A DNA stretch of 64,000 nt, from contig CALWDW010000012.1 of the NCBI GenBank assembly GCA_944376795.1, forward strand, positions 1 to 64,000. The letters are read 5' to 3'. This DNA is from an uncultured Christensenellaceae bacterium. GTDB lineage: Bacteria; Bacillota; Clostridia; Christensenellales; UMGS416. The position numbers were made by a program, and so were the translations under genes. This document shows, piece by piece, positions 41,957-49,805 of the stretch (within the stretch, counting starts at the first letter, position 1; every line of letters starts with the position of its first letter). The notes beneath the pieces were generated by a model. That model made no database searches, was not told where the DNA came from, and worked only from the letters and a program-made list of their open reading frames with translations.

Positions 41957-42634
41957 CTACAGAAACATGGAAAGAATCACCGTAATCAGGCCGGCAATGC
42001 CAATGGACAGCCCGCTCATCGCGCCTTCGATCTCGCCCATCTGGATGGCGCGGCTGGTACCCAGGGCGTGGCTGCTGGTGCCAATGGCCACCCCCAGGGA
42101 GACGGGATCCTGGATGCGCAGCAGCTTGGCCAGGGAGGGGGCAAATACCGCGCCCAGGATGCCGGTAAAGACCACCATGGCAACTGTCAGGGGGATGATG
42201 CCTCCGCCCTGCCGGGAGATCTCCATGGCGATGGGGGTGGTTACCGACTTGGGGATCAGGGAAGCCGTCAGCGCCTGATCCAGGCCGAAGAGCCGGCACA
42301 GCAGCAGGACGCTCCCTATGGAGACAGCCGATCCCACCAGGGCGCCGGCTGTGATGGGGAGCCAATGGCGCCGGAGCATGGCGATTTGGTTGTAAATGGA
42401 CAGGGCCAAAGACGCGGTGGCTGGACCCAGGAAGAGGGAGATGACATCGCCGCCTTCTTGATAGAGGTTCAAAGGAATGCCCGTGAGCTTTAGGAAGGCC
42501 ACCGCCAATGCAATGGCGATCAGCAGGGGATTGACCAAGGGGGATGGAAATCGCCGGGAGAGCCAGGTTCCCGCCGCGAAGCAAAGGATACTCAGTACGA
42601 TGCCCCACAGAGGACCGGTGAAAAGCTCGCTCAT
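41957..42634 (-). CDS. lrgB: LrgB/CidB-like membrane protein
   Basis: 225 residues with multiple membrane spans. LNLYQEGGDVISLFLGPATASLALSIY, SLIPKSVTTPIAMEIS and GVAIGTSSHALGTSRAI are the LrgB signatures (the last contains the GTSSHxxGT pattern). Together with LrgA it is linked to control of murein hydrolase activity, and related proteins export glycolate or pyruvate. The longer upstream frame translates lrgA out of frame and is ignored. The start shares ATGA with the lrgA stop. Confidence 0.92.
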   Translation of the reverse strand: MSELFTGPLWGIVLSILCFAAGTWLSRRFPSPLVNPLLIAIALAVAFLKLTGIPLNLYQEGGDVISLFLGPATASLALSIYNQIAMLRRHWLPITAGALVGSAVSIGSVLLLCRLFGLDQALTASLIPKSVTTPIAMEISRQGGGIIPLTVAMVVFTGILGAVFAPSLAKLLRIQDPVSLGVAIGTSSHALGTSRAIQMGEIEGAMSGLSIGIAGLITVILSMFL

Positions 42635-42990
42635 TTGCGCCGCCTTTCCTGCCAGGCCATGACGGCCCGTACGGTGTAGGCCGCGGCGGCAAAGGTGAGG
42701 AAGGTGGTAATCACCGCGATGATGGCCAGAGCCGCCAGGTTCTGGGCCAGAAGCTCCCAGTTTTCCAGGATGCCCACCCCCGCCGGGATGAAGAAAAAAG
42801 CCATATTGCCCGTGAGAAACTCTGCAGTCTGCTGGATCTGCGGGACCTTCACGATCCGCCCCAGCAGGAGGAGGAAAAGCAGGATCATGCTGATTACGCT
42901 GCCGGGAAAGGGAATGGGCAAAAGGGAGGCGATGACCTGGCCGAGAAAACTGACCGCCAAGATCACCGCCAATTGGGCGAGTATGCGCAT
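42631..42990 (-). CDS. lrgA: LrgA/CidA-like holin-type membrane protein
   Basis: 119 residues, four membrane spans. LGQVIASLLPIPFPGSVISMILLFLLLL and FFFIPAGVGILENWELL are the CidA/LrgA family signature segments. CidA/LrgA proteins oligomerise in the membrane and affect autolysis or small-acid transport. The gene overlaps lrgB by 4 bp, so the pair forms an operon; a hemolysin III gene follows upstream on the same strand 33 bp away. Confidence 0.92.
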   Translation of the reverse strand: MRILAQLAVILAVSFLGQVIASLLPIPFPGSVISMILLFLLLLGRIVKVPQIQQTAEFLTGNMAFFFIPAGVGILENWELLAQNLAALAIIAVITTFLTFAAAAYTVRAVMAWQERRRK

Positions 42991-43023
42991 GGTTTGCAGG
43001 CCGCCTTTCGTAGGAAATGTCCC

Positions 43024-43848
43024 TTACCGGGGGAAGACATGGAGCAGGATGGAGAAAAAGTGGAGGATGCTCCCGGCCATCACAAAGATGTGCCAGACGG
43101 AGTGCATGTACCGCACCTTTTTGAGGGCAAAGAAGACGATGCCCACCGTGTAGCAGATCCCTCCCAGGAAGAGCAGCAGTACGCCCTGGGGATCCAGTCC
43201 CGCCAGCAGGGGCCGGATGACCACCACGATGGCCCAGCCCATCACCACGTAGCAGATAGCCGAAAAGACCCGGAAACGTTTGAGACTGATGGCCTTGAGG
43301 GTGATGCCCAGGATGGCGGCAGCCCATATCCCGCCGAAAATGACCCAGCCCAGCACGCCGCCCAAGGAGATCAGCGCGTAAGGGGTATAGGTTCCAGCGA
43401 TGAGCAAGAAAATAGAGCAGTGATCGAAGACCCGAAAGACTGCCTTGGCCCCCGGATGGCTCAGGGCGTGGTAGAGGGTGCTCATGACGTAGAGAAGGAT
43501 CAGGGTAATCCCATAGACGCACCCGCTGAAGATAAAGAGGGGATCGGAGGTGCGGGCGGTAGTGACCGCCAGGATCACCAGCGCCGCGATGGAGAGCAGA
43601 GCGCCGACGCCGTGGGAAATGGAGTTAAACAGCTCCTCCCCCAGGGTATACATGGGGCGGACCGGCGCCACCGGAGCCTGGGGGGACTCGCCTGCCCGCC
43701 GCCGGGCCGCGTACTCCTTCTTGGCCAGCTTGTACTGGCGGCGCTCCAACTTGTATTGGGCCTTGGCCTGCCGGTAGGAGGCTTTGGCCTCATAAATGGC
43801 CTGCTTTTTGGCAATTTTCGCGGTGTAGAGCTCCTCTTTCCGGGGCAT
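43024..43848 (-). CDS. Hemolysin III / PAQR-family membrane protein with charged N-terminal extension
   Basis: 274 residues, AGGAGG upstream of the ATG. The PAQR core starts around residue 66 (YTLGEELFNSISHGVGALLSIAAL) with seven spans. The putative metal-site residues are present: STLYHALSH, FDHCSIFLLIAGTYTP and the C-terminal HSVWHIFVMAGSILHF. The first 65 residues are extra: an Ala/Lys/Tyr/Gln-rich, probably helical coil (AKKQAIYEAKASYRQAKAQ) not typical of the family. The role is unknown; homologues are called hemolysin III without firm proof of haemolysis. Confidence 0.88.
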   Translation of the reverse strand: MPRKEELYTAKIAKKQAIYEAKASYRQAKAQYKLERRQYKLAKKEYAARRRAGESPQAPVAPVRPMYTLGEELFNSISHGVGALLSIAALVILAVTTARTSDPLFIFSGCVYGITLILLYVMSTLYHALSHPGAKAVFRVFDHCSIFLLIAGTYTPYALISLGGVLGWVIFGGIWAAAILGITLKAISLKRFRVFSAICYVVMGWAIVVVIRPLLAGLDPQGVLLLFLGGICYTVGIVFFALKKVRYMHSVWHIFVMAGSILHFFSILLHVFPR

Positions 43849-43865
43849 GGCGGTCCTCCTTTGGC

Positions 43866-44672
43866 TTAGTTTTCGGGGTGGGCGGCGCACTGGGCTTGGA
43901 AGGCCGCCGGAGGCGCCTCATCAGCGCGGGCATCCCGCCAGAGCCCCGCCGCGGTGAAGTAGGTGCTCTGGTACGACTCGTCACAGCCCATAACGTGGAG
44001 GCTGTTTCCCTCGTTTTGAGTGGCCAGCACCAGGATCTGCCCGGGAAGCACCTCGTTCAGGTACTGGATGGTGAGATCCTGCAGCACATGCTCCCGGTGC
44101 CAGGAAATGGAGTACAGATCGCTGATCCAACTGGCGTAGCGGGTGTTGTTCACGTGCTGGTTGATGTCAATATCGGTATACAGCGGCATAACCGAGCGGG
44201 TATGGGTGATGTGCTCGGGAGAGTAGATCTTCTCCGGCGGCGTGGTGGGCGCCGGGCGGTCGCTGGTGACGGGATACACGATGGGAAAGTGCCGGGGATT
44301 GAGCAGCTCCCGCTTGACTGTGTCGAAGAGAAGCCACTGGGCGTGAATGGCGCCGATGGGCTCTCCGTCCTGGCCGGTGAAGGATAGGTAGCGAGGAAAG
44401 AAGAGCTTCTCCCGCGCCCCGGGCCAGGTGGCGATGGAGATCCGTTCTCCCAGCGTGGGCCAGCGGCTCATGGACAGATGGGTGCGGCTCAGGATCCAGG
44501 CCACGTGCTGCGCAGAGAGCGCGGCCTCCGAATAGCCCAGCATGGCGCTGTGCTCGGAGCTGATCTCCTGGGCGGCGGTCAGGAGGGCGTCCAGCCGCCA
44601 ACGGCCTTGGCAGTCCACGTCGCAAGCCCGCAGGGTATAGGGCCTCTCCAGAATGGCTTCTACGGTTTGCAT
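43866..44672 (-). CDS. Acyl-ACP thioesterase (FatA/B family)
   Basis: 268 residues, AGGAGG six bases before the ATG at 44672. Two hot-dog domains are seen: the N-terminal one with YTLRACDVDCQGRWRLDALLTAAQEISSEH and WILSRTHLSMSRWPTLGERI, and the C-terminal one with the active-site pattern DIDINQHVNNTRYASWI (Asn-His) typical of bacterial acyl-ACP thioesterases. It releases fatty acids from ACP in the cytosol. It is 17 bp from the hemolysin III gene and probably co-transcribed with it and lrgAB. Confidence 0.88.
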   Translation of the reverse strand: MQTVEAILERPYTLRACDVDCQGRWRLDALLTAAQEISSEHSAMLGYSEAALSAQHVAWILSRTHLSMSRWPTLGERISIATWPGAREKLFFPRYLSFTGQDGEPIGAIHAQWLLFDTVKRELLNPRHFPIVYPVTSDRPAPTTPPEKIYSPEHITHTRSVMPLYTDIDINQHVNNTRYASWISDLYSISWHREHVLQDLTIQYLNEVLPGQILVLATQNEGNSLHVMGCDESYQSTYFTAAGLWRDARADEAPPAAFQAQCAAHPEN

Positions 44673-44792
44673 ACATTGCCTCCTTGCCAAAACGTATCCT
44701 CACGGGGGGTTCCTGGAGGGAATCCGCCTGTTAGCATTATAAACTTTTCCCCGCCGTTATGCAACCGGGACGTGCGGGGCGGCCTTTCCGGG

Positions 44793-45581
44793 CTACCACT
44801 CGGCGACCAGGGGCCGGGGATTCCGCCACCACAGCTCGTTGTCCTCGACGTAGCGGCTGCCCACCAGGGCGTAGTCCTCCGGCGGCTGGTAGCGCAGCGC
44901 CGCCAGAATGGCGGAGACAAAGCGTTCTTTGGCCTCCTCCGACAGGGTGCGCAGGAGGTCCTCGGCCTTTTCCAGGATCCCCTCCGGCGCGCCCGGTGTG
45001 CGGCGGATGGCGGCGAACAGCCCCTTGGGGCAGGGGAAGAGCACCTCGTTTTCCTCCAGGATCATCCGCAGGCCAAAGAGCACCATTTCGTTGGCGGCCT
45101 TGGACTTGAGGAAGAAGTCCTCACCTGCCACCTCCCAGAAGTAGCTGGTATTGAGGGTAAACGCCGCGTAAAAGGAGAGCAGCTTATCGTCCTTCTCCTG
45201 CCGCTGGAATACGGGGATTTTTTCCACGAGTCCGGGGATTTCCGGGTCATGGCTGAAGAGGCAGCGTGCCCCCAGGAAGGCATTGCGGGCAGGTTCGCTG
45301 CCCTTTTCGGCTACGTCCCGGAGGAAGGCTTTGTCGTAATACTTTACGTCAAAGTACCCTTCCGGATAGGTGCAGTAGCCGGTAATGCATTCGGTGGTGC
45401 GGCGTTCCCGAACCAATTGGGCGTACATGGCGTCGGTGACGATGACCATGGCGTCCAGGTCCGAATCGGGCCGCTCACAGCCCTTAGCCACCGAACCGCC
45501 AAAGATGAGGGCGATGACAAAGGCTTTCTCCGCGAAGTAGGCCTGCATGCGCTCCAGAGAGTCAATGTGGTGTTGATGCAT
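44793..45581 (-). CDS. Nucleotidyltransferase-domain protein
   Basis: 262 residues, AGGAGG before the ATG at 45581; the longer open frame begins in the promoter of the divergent gene. ALIFGGSVAKGCERPDSDLDAMVIV has the Pol-beta-type GGS...DxD motif of nucleotidyltransferases. The C-terminal ~150 residues are mostly helical (ALRYQPPEDYALVGSRYVEDNELWW) and unassigned. It might modify a small molecule such as an aminoglycoside-like compound, or a protein; no evidence decides. It is divergent from a GT4 gene. Confidence 0.82.
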   Translation of the reverse strand: MHQHHIDSLERMQAYFAEKAFVIALIFGGSVAKGCERPDSDLDAMVIVTDAMYAQLVRERRTTECITGYCTYPEGYFDVKYYDKAFLRDVAEKGSEPARNAFLGARCLFSHDPEIPGLVEKIPVFQRQEKDDKLLSFYAAFTLNTSYFWEVAGEDFFLKSKAANEMVLFGLRMILEENEVLFPCPKGLFAAIRRTPGAPEGILEKAEDLLRTLSEEAKERFVSAILAALRYQPPEDYALVGSRYVEDNELWWRNPRPLVAEW

Positions 45582-45629
45582 GTTTTGCCTCCTTTGGGGC
45601 TGCTGCCAGGGGGGACAGCGGTCCCGCTC

Positions 45630-45658
45630 TTGTATTTTGTTCAAGGATGCGGTATAAT
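45630..45658 (+). promoter_or_regulatory. Promoter of the GT4 gene
   Basis: TTGTAT (45630-45635), 17 bp, TATAAT (45653-45658), about 40 bp before the start. Confidence 0.7.
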
Positions 45659-45698
45659 TTATGGGACGAACAAAATGCCTCACTGCGAGGTGGCTGTG

Positions 45699-46862
45699 AT
45701 GATTGGTCAGTTTAATGACAGCTATTTTCCCAGCATTGACGGTGTGGTGACCTGCGTATATAACTATACGCGGTATCTGAATCAGGACCATACCCCTTGC
45801 ACCCTCTATGTGCCGGGGTTTCCCCGTCAACCCAATACGGAGCCCTTTCCCGTCGTGCAGTTCCGGTCGGTAGGACTTCCCATGTATGGGAACTTTCGCC
45901 TGGGTATGCCCTACTGGGACAGAGCCTATCGGAAGCAGGTGGATGCCACGTCCTTCCGCCTGGTGCACTGCCACTCTCCCTTCATGGCGGCGGGGGAGGC
46001 TTTCCGCATTCGCAGGAGACAGAATGTACCGGTGGTGGGCACCTTCCACACGAAGTTCTATGACGACTTCTTAACCTATACCCACAGCCACGCCCTTGCC
46101 CGCTGGGGAACCCGCTATGTGATCGACCGGTTTAACCAGATGGACAGTGTCTGGACGGTGAACGAGGCCACGGTGGAAACCCTGCGCCAGTACGGCTATA
46201 AGAAGGACATTATCGTGGTGCATAATGGCACCGAGTTCACGATGCCGGAGGATATCCCTGCTGCCCGTGCCCGGGCGGAGGCGGCCTGCGGGATTCGCCC
46301 GGATTCGGTGATGTTTCTCTTTGTGGGGCAGCACATCCTGCAGAAGCGGATTATGATGATCGCCCAGGCCATGGAGCTGCTGCGGCCCCGGTATGGCGGC
46401 TGCAAGCTGTTCATGGTGGGGGACGGCGCGGCCCGTAAGGATCTGGAGAAATGGATCCAGGCCCATGGCCTGGAGGATACCGTGATCCTGATGGGGCGGA
46501 TCCAGGACCGGGAGATTCTTTCTTCCCTCTATCTGCGGGCCAACGCCTTTGTCTTTCCCTCGGTGTATGACAATGCGCCGGTGGTGGTGCGGGAAGCCTG
46601 TGCCATGGGCTGTCCTCCCATTGTGGCGGCAGGCTCCAATGCCGCCCAGGGCGTGGAGGATGGGGTTAATGGCTTCCTATGCGGCGGGGATGCGGCCAGC
46701 CTGGCTGCGCAAATGGAGCGCATCATCCAAGATCCCGCCGGCGCGGCCCGTGTAGGGGAAAGGGCCCGCCAGACCCTGGCGGTAACCTGGGAAAGCGTCG
46801 TGGATGCGGTGTATGAGCATTATCAGCGTATTATCTTTGACTACCAGCGTCGGTATGGCTGA
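45699..46862 (+). CDS. GT4-family glycosyltransferase (lipid glucosyltransferase-like)
   Basis: 387 residues; the ATG at 45699 is preceded by CGAGGTGG. GT-B features: N-terminal IGQFNDSYFPSIDGVVTCVYNYTRYL, VHCHSPFMAAGEAFRIRRRQNVPVVGTFHTKFYDDF, and the C-terminal nucleotide-sugar site with LFVGQHILQKRIMMIAQAM, FVFPSVYDNAPVVVREACAMGCPPI. The HTKFYDD and SxIDGV pattern resembles alpha-glucosyltransferases acting on diacylglycerol or lipoteichoic acid. It is followed by a terminator and convergent to the MprF-like gene. Confidence 0.85.
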   Translation: MIGQFNDSYFPSIDGVVTCVYNYTRYLNQDHTPCTLYVPGFPRQPNTEPFPVVQFRSVGLPMYGNFRLGMPYWDRAYRKQVDATSFRLVHCHSPFMAAGEAFRIRRRQNVPVVGTFHTKFYDDFLTYTHSHALARWGTRYVIDRFNQMDSVWTVNEATVETLRQYGYKKDIIVVHNGTEFTMPEDIPAARARAEAACGIRPDSVMFLFVGQHILQKRIMMIAQAMELLRPRYGGCKLFMVGDGAARKDLEKWIQAHGLEDTVILMGRIQDREILSSLYLRANAFVFPSVYDNAPVVVREACAMGCPPIVAAGSNAAQGVEDGVNGFLCGGDAASLAAQMERIIQDPAGAARVGERARQTLAVTWESVVDAVYEHYQRIIFDYQRRYG

Positions 46863-46886
46863 TCGCAGGCAGAGACGCTTCATAGG

Positions 46887-46930
46887 GCGGGGAACGGGCC
46901 GTATACCAAGCCTGTTCCCCGCTTTATTTA
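46887..46930 (+). terminator. Terminator after the GT4 gene
   Basis: A 13-bp stem with one G-T pair (46887-46899 with 46910-46922) followed by TTTATTTA. Confidence 0.85.
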
Positions 46931-46986
46931 GGTAGGGCAAGACCACGGGCTGCAGGAAAAAGGGGCTGGCGGCCCGCGGCGAGGCG

Positions 46987-48117
46987 CTAGGGATCCTCCC
47001 GGGAGCGCTCCTGTTTGGACTGGAGTTTTCCCTGTAGGTTTTGCACCAGCTTGGGACGTTTTCCCAGGTTATGGAATTCGTCCCAGATCACCACCAGGCA
47101 TCCCACAAAGAGCACGAGGTAGTAGGTTAGGAAACGCCAAAGCAGCATCACGATGAAGATCATATCCTTGGGGATCATATCCTGGAAGTAGAGGTAAAAG
47201 CCTCCCTCCGACGCGCCGGAAGCCCCCGGGGTGGGGAAAAAGGAAACTGCCAAGAAATGGAAGGCCTGCATGGTCATCATGCTCAGCCAACTGCTCTTGG
47301 TAAAGCCCATGGCCCGGTACACCAGGTAGGAGGCGGAGTATAGGCAGACAAGATTGAGTACCGAGATCCAAAACGAGCCAAAGCAGCGGAGCTTATGCTG
47401 CTTGATATAGACCACGGCCTCTCGGTACTCGTCGATGGTCTTGCCAAAGCTGGCCTCGGCTTTCTCCGGGTGCCGGAGGATGCGGAGCTTGGCCAGAAAC
47501 CCTATGATCCGGTGGCCGATACGCAGCACCAGGCGCTGGTTGATCATGGCGAAACTGATGAGCAGTACGGCGCAGAAATTGATCGCCGCCCCCGCCGTGG
47601 TGATCCAGAATACTTCCCGGAAGTTTTCGTAGAAGTAAGCGCCCCGGACGATCATGGCAACAATGTAGAAGAAGCACATGGACAGCTCATAAACGGCAAA
47701 CTTCATGCACACAATACAGGTGCCGGTGCCGACGGGAATGCCGTTGCGGCGCATGTACACCACCTGGAAGGGCTGCCCACCGGAGGAAAAGGGCGTCAGC
47801 GCCCCGTAGTAAAGCCCGATGATACCCACCTTCAGCGACTGCCAGAATCCGATTTTATGGGGATACATGTAGCTGGTGATATCGTGGAGAAGCAGGCCGT
47901 CGGTCAGCCAGAAGAGCAGGGCGCTGCCAATGGCCATGCCCAGCCAGAAGGGATTGAGGGTCTGCAGCACGTCCAGTGTGTCCTTCAGGTTGGGATCCAC
48001 CAGGCCAATGACCGCGATGACGGCAATGGAGAGCAGAATATAGAGAAGACGGAATAGCGTCTTTCGGCGTTCCTTGCGAATGGCGAGAACCTCCCTTCCA
48101 GGCTTTGAGACGAGCAT
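46987..48117 (-). CDS. MprF-flippase/YbhN-like membrane protein
   Basis: 376 residues with about eight membrane spans. GIIGLYYGALTPFSSGGQPFQVVYMRRNGIP and PTPGASGASEGGFYLYF are the signature loops of the lysylphosphatidylglycerol synthase transmembrane (YbhN/AglD) family. Without a catalytic synthase domain, it probably moves a lipid or glycolipid across the membrane. The start is uncertain: the ATG at 48117 has no ribosome-binding site, while AAGGGAGG lies eight bases before an ATT at 48081. The longest frame (to 48150) has none either. Confidence 0.82.
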   Translation of the reverse strand: MLVSKPGREVLAIRKERRKTLFRLLYILLSIAVIAVIGLVDPNLKDTLDVLQTLNPFWLGMAIGSALLFWLTDGLLLHDITSYMYPHKIGFWQSLKVGIIGLYYGALTPFSSGGQPFQVVYMRRNGIPVGTGTCIVCMKFAVYELSMCFFYIVAMIVRGAYFYENFREVFWITTAGAAINFCAVLLISFAMINQRLVLRIGHRIIGFLAKLRILRHPEKAEASFGKTIDEYREAVVYIKQHKLRCFGSFWISVLNLVCLYSASYLVYRAMGFTKSSWLSMMTMQAFHFLAVSFFPTPGASGASEGGFYLYFQDMIPKDMIFIVMLLWRFLTYYLVLFVGCLVVIWDEFHNLGKRPKLVQNLQGKLQSKQERSREDP

Positions 48118-48267
48118 ATAGGAAACACGGGCCGGGGCGCATGACCACACACGCCGGCGACCGTAAGATGACGGAGCATGGGCATATTATAAGACGCAGA
48201 CAGAACGAATCCGGTTCCGGGCTTTCGACACGGAGGCCTTCCCGATCATATGCGTCCTAGATACTTT

Positions 48268-48296
48268 ATCATACCATATTCGCGTTTTGCCTGCAA
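48268..48296 (-). promoter_or_regulatory. Promoter of the MprF-like gene
   Basis: On the minus strand, TTGCAG (48291-48296), 17 bp, TATGAT (48268-48273) preceded by TGG. All candidate starts of the gene lie downstream of it. Confidence 0.6.
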
Positions 48297-48340
48297 CGCA
48301 ATTTGCGCCGTAATGGCCGTTTTTACGCCGCAGAAGAAGA

Positions 48341-48380
48341 GGACGGAGGGCGTCCCGCGTTACGGGAACGCCCTCCGTCC
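48341..48380 (-). terminator. Terminator behind the DUF2089/small membrane protein operon
   Basis: A 17-bp stem with one bulged base (48341-48357 with 48363-48380) lies 18 bp past the stop of the 56-residue gene. T-richness after it on the minus strand is weak. Confidence 0.7.
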
Positions 48381-48397
48381 TGGCGCGGCGGGAAGGG

Positions 48398-48568
48398 CTA
48401 GGAGTCCAGATCCTGTATTTTCATCTTTTCCAATTCGCTGTTGCGCTTTTTCCGGCGGGCCATGGCGCGGAAGAGCAGAACGGCGCCCACCACCAGGGCG
48501 GCAATGCCCAGCAGAATGGGTAGCAGGATCACCAGCAGAGACAGCAGAATGGAAGGACTAGCAGCCAT
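48398..48568 (-). CDS. 56-residue single-span membrane protein
   Basis: 56 residues from an ATG at 48568 with AGGAGG nine bases upstream, inside the end of the DUF2089 gene (11-bp overlap). One long membrane segment (SILLSLLVILLPILLGIAALVVGAVLLF) is followed by a basic, charged tail (RAMARRKKRNSELEKMKIQD). The 11-bp overlap, strong ribosome-binding site and terminator make it a real gene. A role with the DUF2089 regulator is inferred from this arrangement. Confidence 0.8.
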   Translation of the reverse strand: MAASPSILLSLLVILLPILLGIAALVVGAVLLFRAMARRKKRNSELEKMKIQDLDS

Positions 48569-48866
48569 GGGAAGATTCCTCCTTTTGTTGAGATCGATAG
48601 CTTTGGATGAGTAGCCGGGCGGTGTCCAAATCCAGCTTCTCGTTGAGAGCCAGCTGCTTGATTAGCGCTACGTGGGAATCCTGCGCGGCGTCCTCCAGCA
48701 GCTGTATTTTCTGGATGAGACGGTCCAGCCGCAGGCGCACGGTAGGGTAGCTGACGCCGTAGAGCTTGGCCATTTCTTTGAGTGAACCGGAAGCCAGAAC
48801 AAATTTCCGGATAAAGCCCAGCTCCTCCGCATCCAGCGCAGCAACCCAGTCGGGATAGAGGTTCAT
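48558..48866 (-). CDS. DUF2089-family HTH-like protein
   Basis: 102 residues, AAGGAG six bases before the ATG. PDWVAALDAEELGFIRKFVLASGSLKEMAKLYGVSYPTVRLRLDRLIQKI is the DUF2089 core: a HTH-like segment (LKEMAKLYGVSYPTVRLRLDRL). The C-terminal half is a helix with acidic and Gln-rich residues. Likely a transcription factor or sigma-like DNA-binding protein. It starts an operon with the small membrane protein and is divergent from xpaC, so it may control that operon. Confidence 0.85.
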   Translation of the reverse strand: MNLYPDWVAALDAEELGFIRKFVLASGSLKEMAKLYGVSYPTVRLRLDRLIQKIQLLEDAAQDSHVALIKQLALNEKLDLDTARLLIQSYRSQQKEESSHGC

Positions 48867-48920
48867 GGGAACTCCTTTCGTTTTACTCAAAAGAAGATAT
48901 CCTTTGACTTTCACATTATT

Positions 48921-48949
48921 ATATTATCATTGAATATTATTGAAGTCAA
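48921..48949 (-). promoter_or_regulatory. Promoter of the DUF2089 operon
   Basis: On the minus strand, TTGACT (48944-48949), 17-bp AT-rich spacer, TAATAT (48921-48926). Confidence 0.7.
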
Positions 48950-49042
48950 CAGAAAAACATAAGACTTTGCCCACAGAAAATGCGGGTTTGGGACACGCAA
49001 ATGCATAATATGGAGAATATGGGGGGCACGGGCGACGCAATG

Positions 49043-49051
49043 TGGTATAAT
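49043..49051 (+). promoter_or_regulatory. Extended -10 promoter of the xpaC operon
   Basis: TGGTATAAT (49043-49051), about 70 bp before the xpaC start; no clear -35. It lies back to back with the DUF2089 promoter, about 100 bp away. Confidence 0.55.
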
Positions 49052-49119
49052 AGAGCCGTAGCTTTCCTTGACGGCGGTGTGCATGCAACGTACAATGGAA
49101 GCAGAAAGGAGACAGAACC

Positions 49120-49794
49120 ATGGCGCATCCATCCGGAGAGGAAGTCCGGCGCAGGAAGATGCCCTCTGTTGTTCCCATTTATGCGCTGGGCGGGGCGTGG
49201 GCGGTTTATGCGGTCATTTTCCCCCTCTACCGCTGGTGGCATTTTTTGGCGGCCCTGCTGGTCAGCCTGGCGGCCTATGGAATCGCAAGGCATTTCTTCC
49301 CCGGGAAAGTGGTGGAGGTGCGGGAGCCCGCCCCGAAACCCGACACGGGAAATCCGGATGCCGATCAGATTCTGCTTCAGGGACGGGAGGCCTTGGAGCA
49401 GCTCCGAGAACTGGACGCCGCCATTGCGGATGCCGAAATCTCCGCCCAGATTGTCCGCATGAGCGAGATTGCCCGGAAAATCTTCGCCTGCGTCGAGGAA
49501 GATCCCCAGAAAGCGCCGCAGATACGACGCTTTATGAACTATTATCTGCCTACGACCCTGAAGCTCCTGCGCGCCTACGTCCGGATGGACGCCCAGGGGG
49601 TGGAGGGAGAGAATATTACCTCCACCATGGAGGGCGTGCGGGGAATCTTGGGCGCCATTACGGATGCCTTTGCCAAGCAGCTGGATAATCTGATGCAGGG
49701 CGTGGCGCTGGATATCTCCACCGACATCGTGGTGCTGGAGGGCATGCTGGCCCAGGAGGGCCTTGCCGGCGACGACTTTGACAGCAAGCAATAG
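49120..49794 (+). CDS. xpaC: XpaC-like (5-bromo-4-chloroindolyl phosphate hydrolysis) protein
   Basis: 224 residues, AAAGGAGA before the ATG. Two adjacent membrane spans (VVPIYALGGAWAVYAVIFPLYRWWHFLAALLVSLAAYGIARHFF) are followed by a long helical cytosolic domain (LQGREALEQLRELDAAI, MSEIARKIFACVEEDP, MNYYLPTTLKLLRAY), the XpaC layout. The family name comes from a screening phenotype; the function is unknown. Usually it pairs with telA, which follows 12 bp later. Confidence 0.85.
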   Translation: MAHPSGEEVRRRKMPSVVPIYALGGAWAVYAVIFPLYRWWHFLAALLVSLAAYGIARHFFPGKVVEVREPAPKPDTGNPDADQILLQGREALEQLRELDAAIADAEISAQIVRMSEIARKIFACVEEDPQKAPQIRRFMNYYLPTTLKLLRAYVRMDAQGVEGENITSTMEGVRGILGAITDAFAKQLDNLMQGVALDISTDIVVLEGMLAQEGLAGDDFDSKQ

Positions 49795-49805
49795 GAGGAA
49801 CGACG

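Noticed and set aside
40353-42692. 779-codon minus-strand frame
   Set aside because: Antisense shadow of the beta-helix gene and a shifted frame over lrgB; no coding signature of its own.
42635-43522. Upstream extension of LrgB to a 521-residue protein
   Set aside because: That part is an out-of-frame reading of lrgA and the hemolysin III gene; LrgB proper begins at 42634 with an ATGA junction.
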